Positions 9,476 to 19,103 are shown, counted from the stretch's first letter. The stretch: 64,000 nucleotides of DNA from Bacillota bacterium (GCA_024679955.1 JAILCQ010000041.1:1-64000), one strand, 5' to 3'. The notes: a model not told the origin generated them from the letters alone. A program made the numbers and translations.

Positions 9476-10651
9476 ATGCGAAAAAACCGTCGTTTCACAT
9501 TTGCTTTGCTTCCGGTGATGCTTTTGCTTGGCTTAAGCGCCGTATTGGCTTTCGGCGGCGTTACCGATGCGGCCGCAAGTCCTTTGGAGGATTACCGCCA
9601 ACAGCAAAAAGAGCTGCAAGAGCAGATGGACAGCATTCAATCCGACATCAAAGAACAAAACGCGCTGATCGGCAATTATCAAGACGAGATCGCCAGTCTG
9701 GACGCGCAGCTGGTTCTTGTGCAGCAGGAGATCAACGCCCTGCGGAACAGCATTGCCGAAACCAATGCCCAGATCGATGTTGCCAATCAGCAGATCGCCG
9801 ATGCAGAAGCCCGTTTGGCGGAAAGACAGGCCACCCTGGAAAGCCGCCTGGTAGACATTTATATGTACGGGGATATTTCCATTGTCGATGTGGTTTTTGA
9901 GGCGGCTACTTTTAATGATTTTGTCGTTTTGTACGATATGGTGGAACGGCTGATGGCCCAGGATGAACAGATCCTGGAAGATATCCGGCAACAAAAAGAG
10001 ATTATTGAAGAGAACCGGCAACTGCTTGTGGAAAGAAAGGCCGATCTGAACCAATTGATGCGGGAAGAACAAACCCAGGCCGCCTCTCTCCAATCTTTGC
10101 AGGATCAGAAATACGCGGCCATGGACGAGGCCAATATGACCGTAGAACAATTGAAAGCCGCCTATGACGAGGCGGATGCGGCCTCGGAACAGGTAGCGGC
10201 GGAAATCCGCAAATTGTTGGCCGCTTCTCCCAGCACCGTCAGCTTCGGCGGGGCCTTTATCTGGCCTTTGCCTTCCGCCTACGGGCCGAGTCATGTCACC
10301 TCGGAATACGGGACCCGTCTCCATCCGATTTTGCAGGTATATAAAACCCACGCCGGTATCGATATCGGCGCGCCCAACGGCACGCAGATTTATGCGGCGG
10401 CGGACGGCAAAGTGCTGTATGTGGGCTGGATCTCCGGTTACGGGCAAACGGTGATGATCGACCACGGCAACAGCGTGACCACATTATACGGGCATATGTC
10501 CGCTTACGGCGGTTTTTCCGCCGGACAAACGGTGTCGGCCGGCGACGTCATCGGCTACGTAGGCTCTACCGGACAAAGCACCGGCAATCACCTGCATTTT
10601 GAAGTGCGGGTAAACGGCAACCATACCAATCCTTGGAATTATTTGAATTAA
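9476..10651 (+). CDS. Murein hydrolase activator EnvC/CwlO-like M23 peptidase with coiled coil
   Basis: Signal peptide, long coiled coil, C-terminal M23 domain (THAGIDIGAPNGTQIYAAADGKV...NHLHFEVRVNG). Confidence 0.92.
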   Translation: MRKNRRFTFALLPVMLLLGLSAVLAFGGVTDAAASPLEDYRQQQKELQEQMDSIQSDIKEQNALIGNYQDEIASLDAQLVLVQQEINALRNSIAETNAQIDVANQQIADAEARLAERQATLESRLVDIYMYGDISIVDVVFEAATFNDFVVLYDMVERLMAQDEQILEDIRQQKEIIEENRQLLVERKADLNQLMREEQTQAASLQSLQDQKYAAMDEANMTVEQLKAAYDEADAASEQVAAEIRKLLAASPSTVSFGGAFIWPLPSAYGPSHVTSEYGTRLHPILQVYKTHAGIDIGAPNGTQIYAAADGKVLYVGWISGYGQTVMIDHGNSVTTLYGHMSAYGGFSAGQTVSAGDVIGYVGSTGQSTGNHLHFEVRVNGNHTNPWNYLN

Positions 10652-10669
10652 GCGGGATATATTGAAAAT

Positions 10670-11809
10670 ATGAAGCATCATACATACAAACTGGCGGCAG
10701 TTTTTTGGGCCGTGGCCGTTTACGCCCTTTCCGGCGGCATGCCAGCCTTGGCGGCGGAAGAAAGCCCGGCGGCCGTCGCCCCCAGGGATTTCGTTTCCGG
10801 CGTGGTGGAGGCTGTCTCTGCGGTGCGGCAGGAACTGCATGACGATTATTTTACCTATTTTACCGAAGAAGAATACCGCTTGATGTTGGACGATTATAAC
10901 GGTACCTTCGGCGGCATCGGCGTGGCCATGCTGTTGAATGAAAACAACCAGATCCAGATCTCTCAGGTATATGCGGATACGCCGGCAGCCAGGGCCGGGG
11001 TGCTGCCGGGGGATATCATTCTGGCCGTGGACGGCGAGAGCATAGACGGTATCGCCGAATCGAGTATAGCGGTTTTGAAGATCCGCGGCGACGAGGGTAC
11101 GGAAGTGACCTTGACCATACGCCGGGAGAATGGGGCCACCCTGGATTTGACCATGATACGGCAAATCATCGACTCGGTATCCGTGTACGGCGAGTCTCTG
11201 CCCCAGGCGCCGGGGATCGCTTATATTCAAATCAGCGATTTTTCGCAAAATACGGCCAGCGCCTTTTTGGAAACCTATAACCGTTTGGACACCGAACAAA
11301 AGATCAAAGGGCTGATTTTGGATTTGCGCAGCAATACCGGGGGCAGCTTTTATGCCGCTTTGCAAATCGCCGGGTATTTCATTCCCCAGAATCAGGTCGT
11401 GGTTACGGAAAAAGTAGGCGAGGAACAGCATGAATATCTGTCTTCCGCCGGCGATTTGATCGGTTTGCCGGTAGCTGTGCTGCAGAATGCCTTTACCGCC
11501 AGCGCTTCCGAAGTTTTGGCCGGCGCCTTGGCGGACTATTCCAATACGGTTTTGATCGGTACACGCAGTTTTGGCAAGGGCATTACCCAGGCTTTGGAGA
11601 TGCTGCCATCCGGTTGCGGATTGCGTTATACCCGCAGTCTCTATTTGACGCCGTCCGGCTTTTCTTTGCATGGCGTAGGTTTGGAGCCGGATATTCCGGT
11701 GGAGGATGGGGAGGATATTTCCGCTGCGGATTATTTTTCTTTAGACCCGGCCCGTAACCCGCATCTGGCGGCGGCCTTGGATTATTTTTCGCAAAGATTT
11801 TCCCAATAG
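10670..11809 (+). CDS. S41 family carboxy-terminal processing peptidase with PDZ domain
   Basis: GIGVAMLLNENNQIQISQVYADTPAARAGVLPGDIILAVDG, LDLRSNTGGSFYAALQIAGYF, NAFTASASEVLAGALADY. Confidence 0.93.
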   Translation: MKHHTYKLAAVFWAVAVYALSGGMPALAAEESPAAVAPRDFVSGVVEAVSAVRQELHDDYFTYFTEEEYRLMLDDYNGTFGGIGVAMLLNENNQIQISQVYADTPAARAGVLPGDIILAVDGESIDGIAESSIAVLKIRGDEGTEVTLTIRRENGATLDLTMIRQIIDSVSVYGESLPQAPGIAYIQISDFSQNTASAFLETYNRLDTEQKIKGLILDLRSNTGGSFYAALQIAGYFIPQNQVVVTEKVGEEQHEYLSSAGDLIGLPVAVLQNAFTASASEVLAGALADYSNTVLIGTRSFGKGITQALEMLPSGCGLRYTRSLYLTPSGFSLHGVGLEPDIPVEDGEDISAADYFSLDPARNPHLAAALDYFSQRFSQ

Positions 11810-11821
11810 GAGGATGTTTCC

Positions 11822-13018
11822 ATGACTAGAATAACCGGTACCTGTGCCAGAGGTTTGCGTCTGCCGGTGATCCGGCAAGGCGACGATTTGGTGCAAATGA
11901 CGGCGGACGCCGTAGCCGCCGTTACGGAACGGGAAGGGGTACGGCTGCACGATCGGGACGTACTGGCGGTCACCGAAGCGGTAGTCGCCAGGGTGCAGGG
12001 CAATTACGCCACCGTGGATCATATCGCCGAAGACGTACGCGCCAAATTCCCGCAAGGAGAAATCGGCGTGGTCTTTCCCATACTCAGCCGCAACCGTTTT
12101 GCCATCGTCTTGCGGGGCGTCGCCCGGGGCGTAAAAAAGATATATTTGCAGCTGAGTTATCCCAGAGACGAGGTGGGCAATGCCTTGATCTCCGAAGAAG
12201 ACGTGTATGCCGCCGGTTTGAATCCCTATCGGGACGCGCTGACGGAAGCCCGGTACCGGGAAATGTTCGGTTACCCCAAACACCGTTTTACCGGTGTGGA
12301 TTATGTGGCCTACTATCGCCAGCTGATCGAAGAGGAAGGCTGCGAATGCCAAATCCTACTGTCCAATGATCCGCAGGAGATCTTAAAATACACGCCTTAT
12401 GTTCTGGCGGCGGATATCCATAACCGCCGGCATACCCAAACGGTTCTGCGCGCCCAGGGGGCCGCTTTCGTCTGCGGTTTGGACGGATTGATGAACCGTT
12501 CCATCGACGGCTGCGGCTATAACGCCCAATACGGTTTGCTGGGCTCCAATAAAGCGGATGAGCATACCGTCAAACTGTTCCCCAGGGATTGCGACCGCTT
12601 TGTCGCCGATTTGCAGCAGGCCATATACCGGCGCTGCGGCGTCAAGCTGGAAACCATGATATACGGCGACGGGGCTTTTAAAGATCCGGTGGGAAAAATT
12701 TGGGAATTGGCGGATCCGGTGGTTTGTCCGGCCCATACCGACGGCCTTGCGGGCACGCCCAACGAGCTGAAGCTGAAATATTTGGCGGATAATGATTTTG
12801 CCGCCCTGCGCGGGGATTCCCTGACCCTGGCCATCAAAGACAGGATCAAACAAAAACAGGAAAATCTGTATGGCAATATGGCCTCCCAGGGTACCACGCC
12901 CCGGCAGATCACCGATTTGTTGGGCTCTTTATGCGATCTGGTCAGCGGCAGCGGCGACAAAGGCACGCCGGTGGTGCTGATACAGGGCTATTTCGACAAT
13001 TACGCCACCGAGGATTAG
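11822..13018 (+). CDS. Coenzyme F420-0:L-glutamate ligase-like (CofE family) protein
   Basis: ITGTCARGLRLPVIRQGDDLVQM...DRDVLAVTEAVVARVQGNY..., GCGYNAQYGLLGSNKA, YGDGAFKDPVGKIWELADPVV. Confidence 0.75.
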   Translation: MTRITGTCARGLRLPVIRQGDDLVQMTADAVAAVTEREGVRLHDRDVLAVTEAVVARVQGNYATVDHIAEDVRAKFPQGEIGVVFPILSRNRFAIVLRGVARGVKKIYLQLSYPRDEVGNALISEEDVYAAGLNPYRDALTEARYREMFGYPKHRFTGVDYVAYYRQLIEEEGCECQILLSNDPQEILKYTPYVLAADIHNRRHTQTVLRAQGAAFVCGLDGLMNRSIDGCGYNAQYGLLGSNKADEHTVKLFPRDCDRFVADLQQAIYRRCGVKLETMIYGDGAFKDPVGKIWELADPVVCPAHTDGLAGTPNELKLKYLADNDFAALRGDSLTLAIKDRIKQKQENLYGNMASQGTTPRQITDLLGSLCDLVSGSGDKGTPVVLIQGYFDNYATED

Positions 13019-13150
13019 CCTCGGGGGCGATGGGTTTTACGCCGGGCGTCTTAGGGGCGGCTTACGCCGCCCGGCAAATCTTCTTGCAATGCCCTTCGTT
13101 TTGTTCTATAATAAATCATAACAGCAAATGGAATACAGCAAATTGAATAT

Positions 13151-13293
13151 TGAAAACATCCATCGGGAAAGTGGAGCGAAACCACACAGTTGCCGCTACT
13201 GTATGCATGAGAAAACGTTTTCATTATGCCACTGAGTTATGCTTGGGAAGGGGAAGACGTGATGTGCGAGTCAGGATATCGGGGATGTTTTCA
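13151..13293 (+). promoter_or_regulatory. Cobalamin (AdoCbl) riboswitch
   Basis: P1 TGAAAACATCC/GGATGTTTTCA closes a region with GGGAA..GTGG..GAAACCAC, CCGCTACTGT, GCCACTG...GGGAAGG and AGTCAGGATA boxes; upstream of the B12 genes. Confidence 0.92.
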
Positions 13294-13365
13294 GCTTCGT
13301 TCTTTCGGTGAAAAAGAAACTGCTACATATTTGCTTGGCAAAAGTTATGCAAAGCGTTTTAGCCC

Positions 13366-13397
13366 CTCTCTTTCAGCAAACGAAAGAGAGTTTTTTT
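13366..13397 (+). terminator. Riboswitch-associated intrinsic terminator
   Basis: CTCTCTTTC-agcaaac-GAAAGAGAG followed by TTTTTTT, between riboswitch and cobU. Confidence 0.9.
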
Positions 13398-13497
13398 ATC
13401 GCTTTGTCCTATTTACGCCGCCCCGGCATAAAACGGCGGGGCCGTTTCCGCGCAGGCCTTTTCCCACCGATGCAGCGAAGACAGGAAAGGGTTGCGT

Positions 13498-14019
13498 ATG
13501 TTGATATTGATCAAAGGCGCCAATAGCAGCGGCAAAAGCCTGTATGCGGAAAAATTGGCTTCGCGTATCCGTCAAGGCGATTTATATTATGTGGCAACGA
13601 TGAACCCCTATGGCGAGGAGGGGCAGGCCAGGATCGCCAAACACCGGAAGCAGCGCCAGGGTCTGGGCTTTCGTACCGTGGAAAAGCTTTATGATATCGA
13701 TCAGATCGCCGTTACGCCGGACAGCCTGGTTTTGCTGGAGGATGTTTCCAATCTTTTGGCCAATATTCTTTTTCGTGAGCAGCCGGGGGATTGGCAAAAT
13801 GCCTTTGGGGAGATCATGGCCCTGTCGGAAAAATGCCGGCATTTCATTGTCGTGACGATTGACGAATTGAGCGAAGAAGGTTTTTCCGGCGAAACCAAGG
13901 GCTATATTCAGGATTTGAACCGATTGAACCGCCGCCTGCAGGATTGTGCGGCTATGGTGGTGCAGATGAAAAACGGCGAACCTTGTATCATAAAAGGAGA
14001 TAGGAATGAGATTTCTTGA
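13498..14019 (+). CDS. cobU: Adenosylcobinamide kinase/adenosylcobinamide-phosphate guanylyltransferase (CobU family)
   Basis: MLILIKGANSSGKSLYAEKLA (P-loop), RIAKHRKQRQGLGFRTVE (retains His), LLEDVSNLLANILF. Confidence 0.83.
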   Translation: MLILIKGANSSGKSLYAEKLASRIRQGDLYYVATMNPYGEEGQARIAKHRKQRQGLGFRTVEKLYDIDQIAVTPDSLVLLEDVSNLLANILFREQPGDWQNAFGEIMALSEKCRHFIVVTIDELSEEGFSGETKGYIQDLNRLNRRLQDCAAMVVQMKNGEPCIIKGDRNEIS

Positions 14020-14776
14020 ACCGTTTTGCATAGCCTTAACGACCTATTCCGTATTGCCTGCGCCGCAAGTGACCTGGAATGAACGGAATATGTGTATTTC
14101 CATATGTTATTTACCTTTGATCGGCGTTATCGCCGGCGCCGTGCAATGGTTGTGGTTTTGGCTGTGCCAGGCTTTGCAGGCCGGCCCGGTTTTATTCGCG
14201 GCGGTAGCCGCGGTATTGCCGGTGCTGATCACCGGCGGCATTCATATGGACGGATACCTGGATACGGTGGACGCCATATCCTCGCATCAAACCAAAGAGC
14301 GCAAGCTGGAGATCCTGAAAGACTCCCATTGCGGCGCTTTTGCCATCATCTATGCCGGCGTATATTTTTTGCTGCTTTTCGGCTTTTTTTCACAGATTTT
14401 CTCCTGGCGTCCGGCGGCCATTGTCGCCTGCGGCTATGTATTGAGCCGTTCCTTGGCGGTGATTTTGGCGGCGACCACGCCCAACGCCCGCAAAAACGGC
14501 ATGTTGGCCGCTTTTACCGGCGCCTTGGCCAAAAAAGTAGCTTTGCTGATTATGATCGTTCTCACTCTGGCGGTGACGGCGGGGATGGTCTGTATCTCCC
14601 TTTGGACAGGCCTTATTTGCGCCGCCGTGGCCGGTGTGTGGCTGCTCCTGTACCGCCGTCTGGCCATGGGCTTGTTCGGCGGCGCTACCGGCGACACCAC
14701 AGGGTTTTTTATTCAAGTTTGCGAATTGCTGCTTTGTATATCGGCTTCCCTGTGCAGTCTGGCCTTTCCCTGCTGA
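14006..14776 (+). CDS. cobS: Adenosylcobinamide-GDP ribazoletransferase (cobalamin synthase)
   Basis: TYSVLPAPQVTWNERNM, GGIHMDGYLDTVDAISSHQTKERKLEILKDSHCGAFA. Confidence 0.95.
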   Translation: MRFLEPFCIALTTYSVLPAPQVTWNERNMCISICYLPLIGVIAGAVQWLWFWLCQALQAGPVLFAAVAAVLPVLITGGIHMDGYLDTVDAISSHQTKERKLEILKDSHCGAFAIIYAGVYFLLLFGFFSQIFSWRPAAIVACGYVLSRSLAVILAATTPNARKNGMLAAFTGALAKKVALLIMIVLTLAVTAGMVCISLWTGLICAAVAGVWLLLYRRLAMGLFGGATGDTTGFFIQVCELLLCISASLCSLAFPC

Positions 14777-14823
14777 AAGCGTAGGGGAAAGCGGGAATGC
14801 GGCAAAGGGGAAAGGAGAATACT

Positions 14824-15402
14824 ATGGAGATCATTTTATTGCGCCACGGCGCTACCCAAGGCAATCTGGAAAAGCGTTATATCGGCCGCACCGACGAACC
14901 TTTGAGCATGGAAGGGGTTTTGCAGGCGCAGGCTTTGCTGAGCCAGCTGCCGTATCCCACCAGGATTTTTACCAGCCCCTATTTGCGCTGCCGGCAAACG
15001 GTAGAATTGGCTTTCGGCCGGCTGGATTATTATTGCGTTCAGGATCTGCGGGAATTCGATTTTGGCCGTTTTGAAGGTCATACCGCCGACGAGCTTGCCG
15101 GGGACGCGGAATACCGGCAATGGGTGGACGGGGATTGCCAGGGCCCTTGTCCGGGCGGCGACAACCAGGAGGCTTTCAGCCGCCGCTGCTGCGAGGCCTT
15201 TGCTTCCATCATCCAGCAATATGCCGATTGTCCCCGTATGGCTTTCGTTTTGCATGGCGGCAGTATTATGGCGATCATGGAACGCTTCGCCCGGCCGAAA
15301 CAAAGCTTTTACAGCTATCATTTGGGCAATTGCCAGTATTATATCTGCCGGGTCGAAACGGCAGACGGGCAAATATGCCTGACGCGGGAGGGAGAAGGGT
15401 AA
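14824..15402 (+). CDS. cobC: Histidine phosphatase family, alpha-ribazole phosphatase
   Basis: MEIILLRHGATQGNLEKRYIGRTDEPLS..., DFGRFEGHTADEL, FVLHGGSIMAIM; B12 operon context. Confidence 0.88.
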   Translation: MEIILLRHGATQGNLEKRYIGRTDEPLSMEGVLQAQALLSQLPYPTRIFTSPYLRCRQTVELAFGRLDYYCVQDLREFDFGRFEGHTADELAGDAEYRQWVDGDCQGPCPGGDNQEAFSRRCCEAFASIIQQYADCPRMAFVLHGGSIMAIMERFARPKQSFYSYHLGNCQYYICRVETADGQICLTREGEG

Positions 15403-16391
15403 TGCTGGGATACGCTTTGGCGGCGATCGTCATTGGTTTTGTCCTGGATTTGCTGCTGGGCGATCCACCCAATGCACCCCATGTGGTCCGTGCCATGGGC
15501 CGTATGATCGCCGCATTGGAAAAAAGCCTGCGTCCCCGCTTTCCCGCCAATCCCAAAGGGGAAGCGGCTGCCGGCAGAGCGCTGGCCGGGATCATGGCCG
15601 CCTTTTGGCTTTTGCTTCCCATTATCCTGCTGCATTTGCTGTATAGCCTGCATCCATGGCTGGGCATGGCGGCGGAAGCCTTGCTGTGCTGGCAGGTGCT
15701 GGCCATCAAAAGCCTGCGCCAAAGCAGCGAGAAGGTGTACCGGGATTTGCGGCAGGGCGATTTGCCCCAAGCCCGCCGGGATATATCCATGATCGTGGGG
15801 CGGGATACGGAAAACCTGCAGGCGGAAGGCGTGATCAAGGCCGCGGTGGAGACGGTGGCGGAAAATACCGCCGACGGGATCATCGCCCCCATGTTCTATT
15901 TGCTGCTGGGCGGCGCGCCTTTGGCCGTATTGTATAAAGCCGTCAATACCATGGATTCCATGTTGGGCTATAAAAACGAAAAGTATTTGTATTTCGGCCG
16001 GGCGGCAGCCAAATTGGACGATGCGGCCAATTTTTTGCCCTCCCGCCTGGCGGCGCTGCTGATGATCGCCGCGGCGGCTTTCAAAGGCTTGGACGCCTCT
16101 ATGGCGGCGAAGATTTGGCGGCGGGACCGTTTTAATCATGCCAGCCCCAACTCGGCGCAAACCGAGGCGGCGACCGCCGGCGCTTTGCATGTGCAATTGG
16201 CGGGCAATGCCTATTATTTCGGCCAGCTATATGAAAAGCCTACCATCGGCCCGGATCTGCGTCCCGTGGAGATCGAAGACATTCACCGCAGCCATGCTTT
16301 GATGGAAGGGGCATCCTGGTTTATGCTGCTGCTGACGGTTGCCGTAAGGCTATTGTTGACTATGGGATGGTGGTATTATGTTTCGCTATGA
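15402..16391 (+). CDS. cbiB: Adenosylcobinamide-phosphate synthase CbiB
   Basis: DLLLGDPPNAPHVVRAMGRMIAALEK, AVETVAENTADGIIAPMFY, KAVNTMDSMLGYKNEKYLYFG. Confidence 0.96.
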   Translation: MLGYALAAIVIGFVLDLLLGDPPNAPHVVRAMGRMIAALEKSLRPRFPANPKGEAAAGRALAGIMAAFWLLLPIILLHLLYSLHPWLGMAAEALLCWQVLAIKSLRQSSEKVYRDLRQGDLPQARRDISMIVGRDTENLQAEGVIKAAVETVAENTADGIIAPMFYLLLGGAPLAVLYKAVNTMDSMLGYKNEKYLYFGRAAAKLDDAANFLPSRLAALLMIAAAAFKGLDASMAAKIWRRDRFNHASPNSAQTEAATAGALHVQLAGNAYYFGQLYEKPTIGPDLRPVEIEDIHRSHALMEGASWFMLLLTVAVRLLLTMGWWYYVSL

Positions 16392-17424
16392 GCATGGCGG
16401 GAATATATACGGCCCGCAGGAAATTCGCCTGGATTATTCCGTGAATCTGAATCCCCTGGGTATGCCGGAGGCGGTGCGTAGGGCGATTGCGGAACATATT
16501 GACGAATACGCCCAATATCCCGACCCCTTTTGCCGCAAATTGACCCGGGCCTTGGCGGAGAAAGAAGAAACGCCCCAGGAGTGGCTTCTCTGCGGCAACG
16601 GCGCCGCCGATTTGATCATCCGTTTATGCTTCGCTTTGCAGTGTAAGCAGGCTTTGGTTTGCGCGCCGACTTTTTCCGAATACGCCAACGCGGTGCGCTT
16701 GGCCGGCGGCGCAGTGAAGGAATATCCGCTGCGGGAAGAAAAGGATTTCCGTTTGGACGAGGGGATACTCCGGTATTTGGACGGCGCTTTGGACACGGTC
16801 TTTTTGTGCAATCCCAACAATCCCAACGGCGCGCTGATCGACGGGGATCTGCTCCAGGCTATCGCCGCCAAATGCTTGCAAAATGATATATTCCTGATCG
16901 TAGACGAGTGCTTTTTGCCCTTTACCGGGGGATGCAGCGTCAAAGAATTGTTGCCCGGCAATCCGCGGCTGGTGATTTTGAACGCTTTTACCAAAATCTA
17001 TGCCATGGCGGGGCTGCGTCTGGGCTATATCGTAACGGCCAATGCCCAGATATTGGCAAAAACCGCCGCCTTTGGCCAAAGCTGGAGCGTTTCCGGGCCG
17101 GCCCAGGCCGCTGGATTGGCGGCCCTGCAGGTTCCGGACTGGCAAGAGCGCACCCGGCAAATCGTGGCAGAGGAAAAGGCTTTTATGGAGGAAGCGTTGA
17201 AGCAATTGCATATCCGCGTCTTCCCCAGCGACAGCAATTTTTTGTTGCTGCAGCATGAAAAACCGGTATATGATTTGCTGTTGTCCCGCGGGGTATTGAT
17301 CCGCGATTGCGGCAATTTTTCCGGTTTGACCCATGATTTTTTCCGTATCGGCTTGAAACGGCGGGAAGAGAATATGACTTTTTTAAGCCATTTGCAGGCC
17401 GTTTTGACGGCGTCCCGCCCGTAA
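16378..17424 (+). CDS. cobD: L-threonine-O-3-phosphate decarboxylase-type PLP aminotransferase (CobD)
   Basis: HGGNIYGPQEIRLDYSVNLNPLGMPEAVRRAI, CNPNNPNGALID, LNAFTKIYAMAGLRLGYIV. Confidence 0.9.
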   Translation: MFRYEHGGNIYGPQEIRLDYSVNLNPLGMPEAVRRAIAEHIDEYAQYPDPFCRKLTRALAEKEETPQEWLLCGNGAADLIIRLCFALQCKQALVCAPTFSEYANAVRLAGGAVKEYPLREEKDFRLDEGILRYLDGALDTVFLCNPNNPNGALIDGDLLQAIAAKCLQNDIFLIVDECFLPFTGGCSVKELLPGNPRLVILNAFTKIYAMAGLRLGYIVTANAQILAKTAAFGQSWSVSGPAQAAGLAALQVPDWQERTRQIVAEEKAFMEEALKQLHIRVFPSDSNFLLLQHEKPVYDLLLSRGVLIRDCGNFSGLTHDFFRIGLKRREENMTFLSHLQAVLTASRP

Positions 17425-17478
17425 ACGAGGGCGTTTGTACGAAGGGCTACGGCAACCTATAGCAAAGGCGGTACAAGC

Positions 17479-18468
17479 ATGAGTACGATATTGTGTATTG
17501 TCGACGGCATGACCGACGCCGGTTTTCGTTGGCAAAACTATCCGGCGTTATCGGCGATGCAGCGGGGCGGTTTTTTTCCCACCACGCCCCAGAATATGCC
17601 GGCGGAAAGCTTGACCTGTATTTTGACTTTGTTGGGGGTACAGGAAATACCCTTGTATTTGCGCGCCTATGTGGAAGCTCTGGGTCTGGGGCTGGAAACG
17701 AAGGAAGATGATTTGATACTCCGCGGCACTTGGCTGGATTTGGACGAGGCTGGGGATTGCCGGGGCATGGGACAAGCGCCGGATCGTTTATTCGACTATC
17801 CGGATATGCGTTATTACGGCTTGGGTTCCTATAAAAGCATTCTGTTTTTTGCCGGCGCGGCGGCCTACGCAGAGCGGCTGACCACCTATCCGCCCTATGA
17901 TTGTTTGGGCAAGCCGGTCCGGCAAATGATGCCCCGGGGCTATGCGCCTCTGGCCGAAGTTTGCGAAAAAACCCGCAGCCTCTATCCGGGGACGGCGATG
18001 ATCCCCTGGGGACAGGCCAAAGCCGTGGCTATGGCGGCCTGGCCGGGAAGGGCGGCCGTGGTTTGCGGCACGGAAATCATGCGCGGCATCGCCCGGCTGC
18101 TGTCTATGGATTTGATCGTACCGCCGGGGGCCACCGGCGATACCGATACCGATCTGGCCGGGAAATTGCAGGCCGCTTTATCGGCTGCTGTTCGATATCC
18201 TTTGACGGTTTTGCATGTCAACGGCGGCGACGAAGCCGGACACCGGCAGGATCGCAAGGCCAAAGAAGCGTTTTTGACAGAGGTTGACCGGCAGATCCTG
18301 AGGCCGCTGCTGAACAGTCCTCATACGCTTTATGTGGCCTCCGATCACTCCACCGATCCGCGCAGCGGCAAACACGGCGGCGAACCCCAGCCCTGGTTTT
18401 ATGCCGCCGGGACCGATCCCAAAAAGACGCCCATAGCCGCCGCTGGTTTATTGTCGATGCGGCCGTAG
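17479..18468 (+). CDS. Alkaline-phosphatase-superfamily, ApgM-like (archaeal-type iPGM) protein in the B12 operon
   Basis: IVDGMTD, HVNGGDEAGHRQDRKAKEAFLTEVDRQIL, ASDHSTDPRSGKHGGEPQPWFYAAG; 54 bp after cobD. Confidence 0.78.
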   Translation: MSTILCIVDGMTDAGFRWQNYPALSAMQRGGFFPTTPQNMPAESLTCILTLLGVQEIPLYLRAYVEALGLGLETKEDDLILRGTWLDLDEAGDCRGMGQAPDRLFDYPDMRYYGLGSYKSILFFAGAAAYAERLTTYPPYDCLGKPVRQMMPRGYAPLAEVCEKTRSLYPGTAMIPWGQAKAVAMAAWPGRAAVVCGTEIMRGIARLLSMDLIVPPGATGDTDTDLAGKLQAALSAAVRYPLTVLHVNGGDEAGHRQDRKAKEAFLTEVDRQILRPLLNSPHTLYVASDHSTDPRSGKHGGEPQPWFYAAGTDPKKTPIAAAGLLSMRP

Positions 18469-18534
18469 CTGGGCATAAACCTGGCGCGCAGCCTATTCTC
18501 AAGATATTCCATCAAAAAAGTGAAATATATCCAT

Positions 18535-18562
18535 AAAAAGGCGGGTATCCATCCGCCTTTTT
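18535..18562. terminator. Terminator after the B12 operon
   Basis: AAAAAGGCGG-GTATCCAT-CCGCCTTTTT. Confidence 0.85.
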
Positions 18563-18620
18563 GTCATCTTTTTCCGCTATTGGCATACAATGGCCATATA
18601 CCGGCAAAGAGGTGAAAAGA

Positions 18621-19088
18621 ATGGGCAAAAAATGGCAAGAGGTCGCCATAGATGAACAACAGGACGGAGCTTTTTCCATACCGTTCCCCGGCGGGGAAAG
18701 CGGCAAGTATACGGATGAACAGGGGCAGGCGTTGACGGATACGGGCTATCTTTGCGTGCAGACCCATACCGCCAGAAAAACCTATCCGGTGCAAAACGCT
18801 TTGGTCACGCTAAAGAGAAAATTCGCCGGCGGCGAGGAGCTGCTGCAGACCTATTATACAGACAGCTTCGGCCAAACGCCGTTGATATCCCTACCCACGT
18901 TGGATCGGGCACAGTCCATGAACCCGGCGAACCTGCAGCCCTATATGATCTATTCGGTCAGCGTCGTGCACCCGGATTATCAGGAAATGCGGAACGTCGA
19001 TGTAAACGTGTTCGGCGGCGTCGTTTCCCTGCAGCAGTTCGATATGTTGCCCAACGCCCTGCGGGAAGGCAATGTGGATATCGGTTAA
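18621..19088 (+). CDS. Hypothetical protein, possible carboxypeptidase-regulatory-like fold, paired with the PG-binding protein
   Basis: ATG with AAAGAGGTG RBS; TYPVQNALVTLKRKFAGGEELLQTYYTDSFGQTPLISLPT; 15 bp upstream of the next CDS. Confidence 0.6.
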   Translation: MGKKWQEVAIDEQQDGAFSIPFPGGESGKYTDEQGQALTDTGYLCVQTHTARKTYPVQNALVTLKRKFAGGEELLQTYYTDSFGQTPLISLPTLDRAQSMNPANLQPYMIYSVSVVHPDYQEMRNVDVNVFGGVVSLQQFDMLPNALREGNVDIG

Positions 19089-19103
19089 GGGGAGGCGAGA
19101 GTT

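Noticed and set aside
10484-11671. 395-aa minus-strand ORF
   Set aside because: Antisense shadow of the S41 peptidase gene.
13226-13526. Small ORFs 13226-13504 and 13308-13526
   Set aside because: Overlap the cobalamin riboswitch and its terminator.
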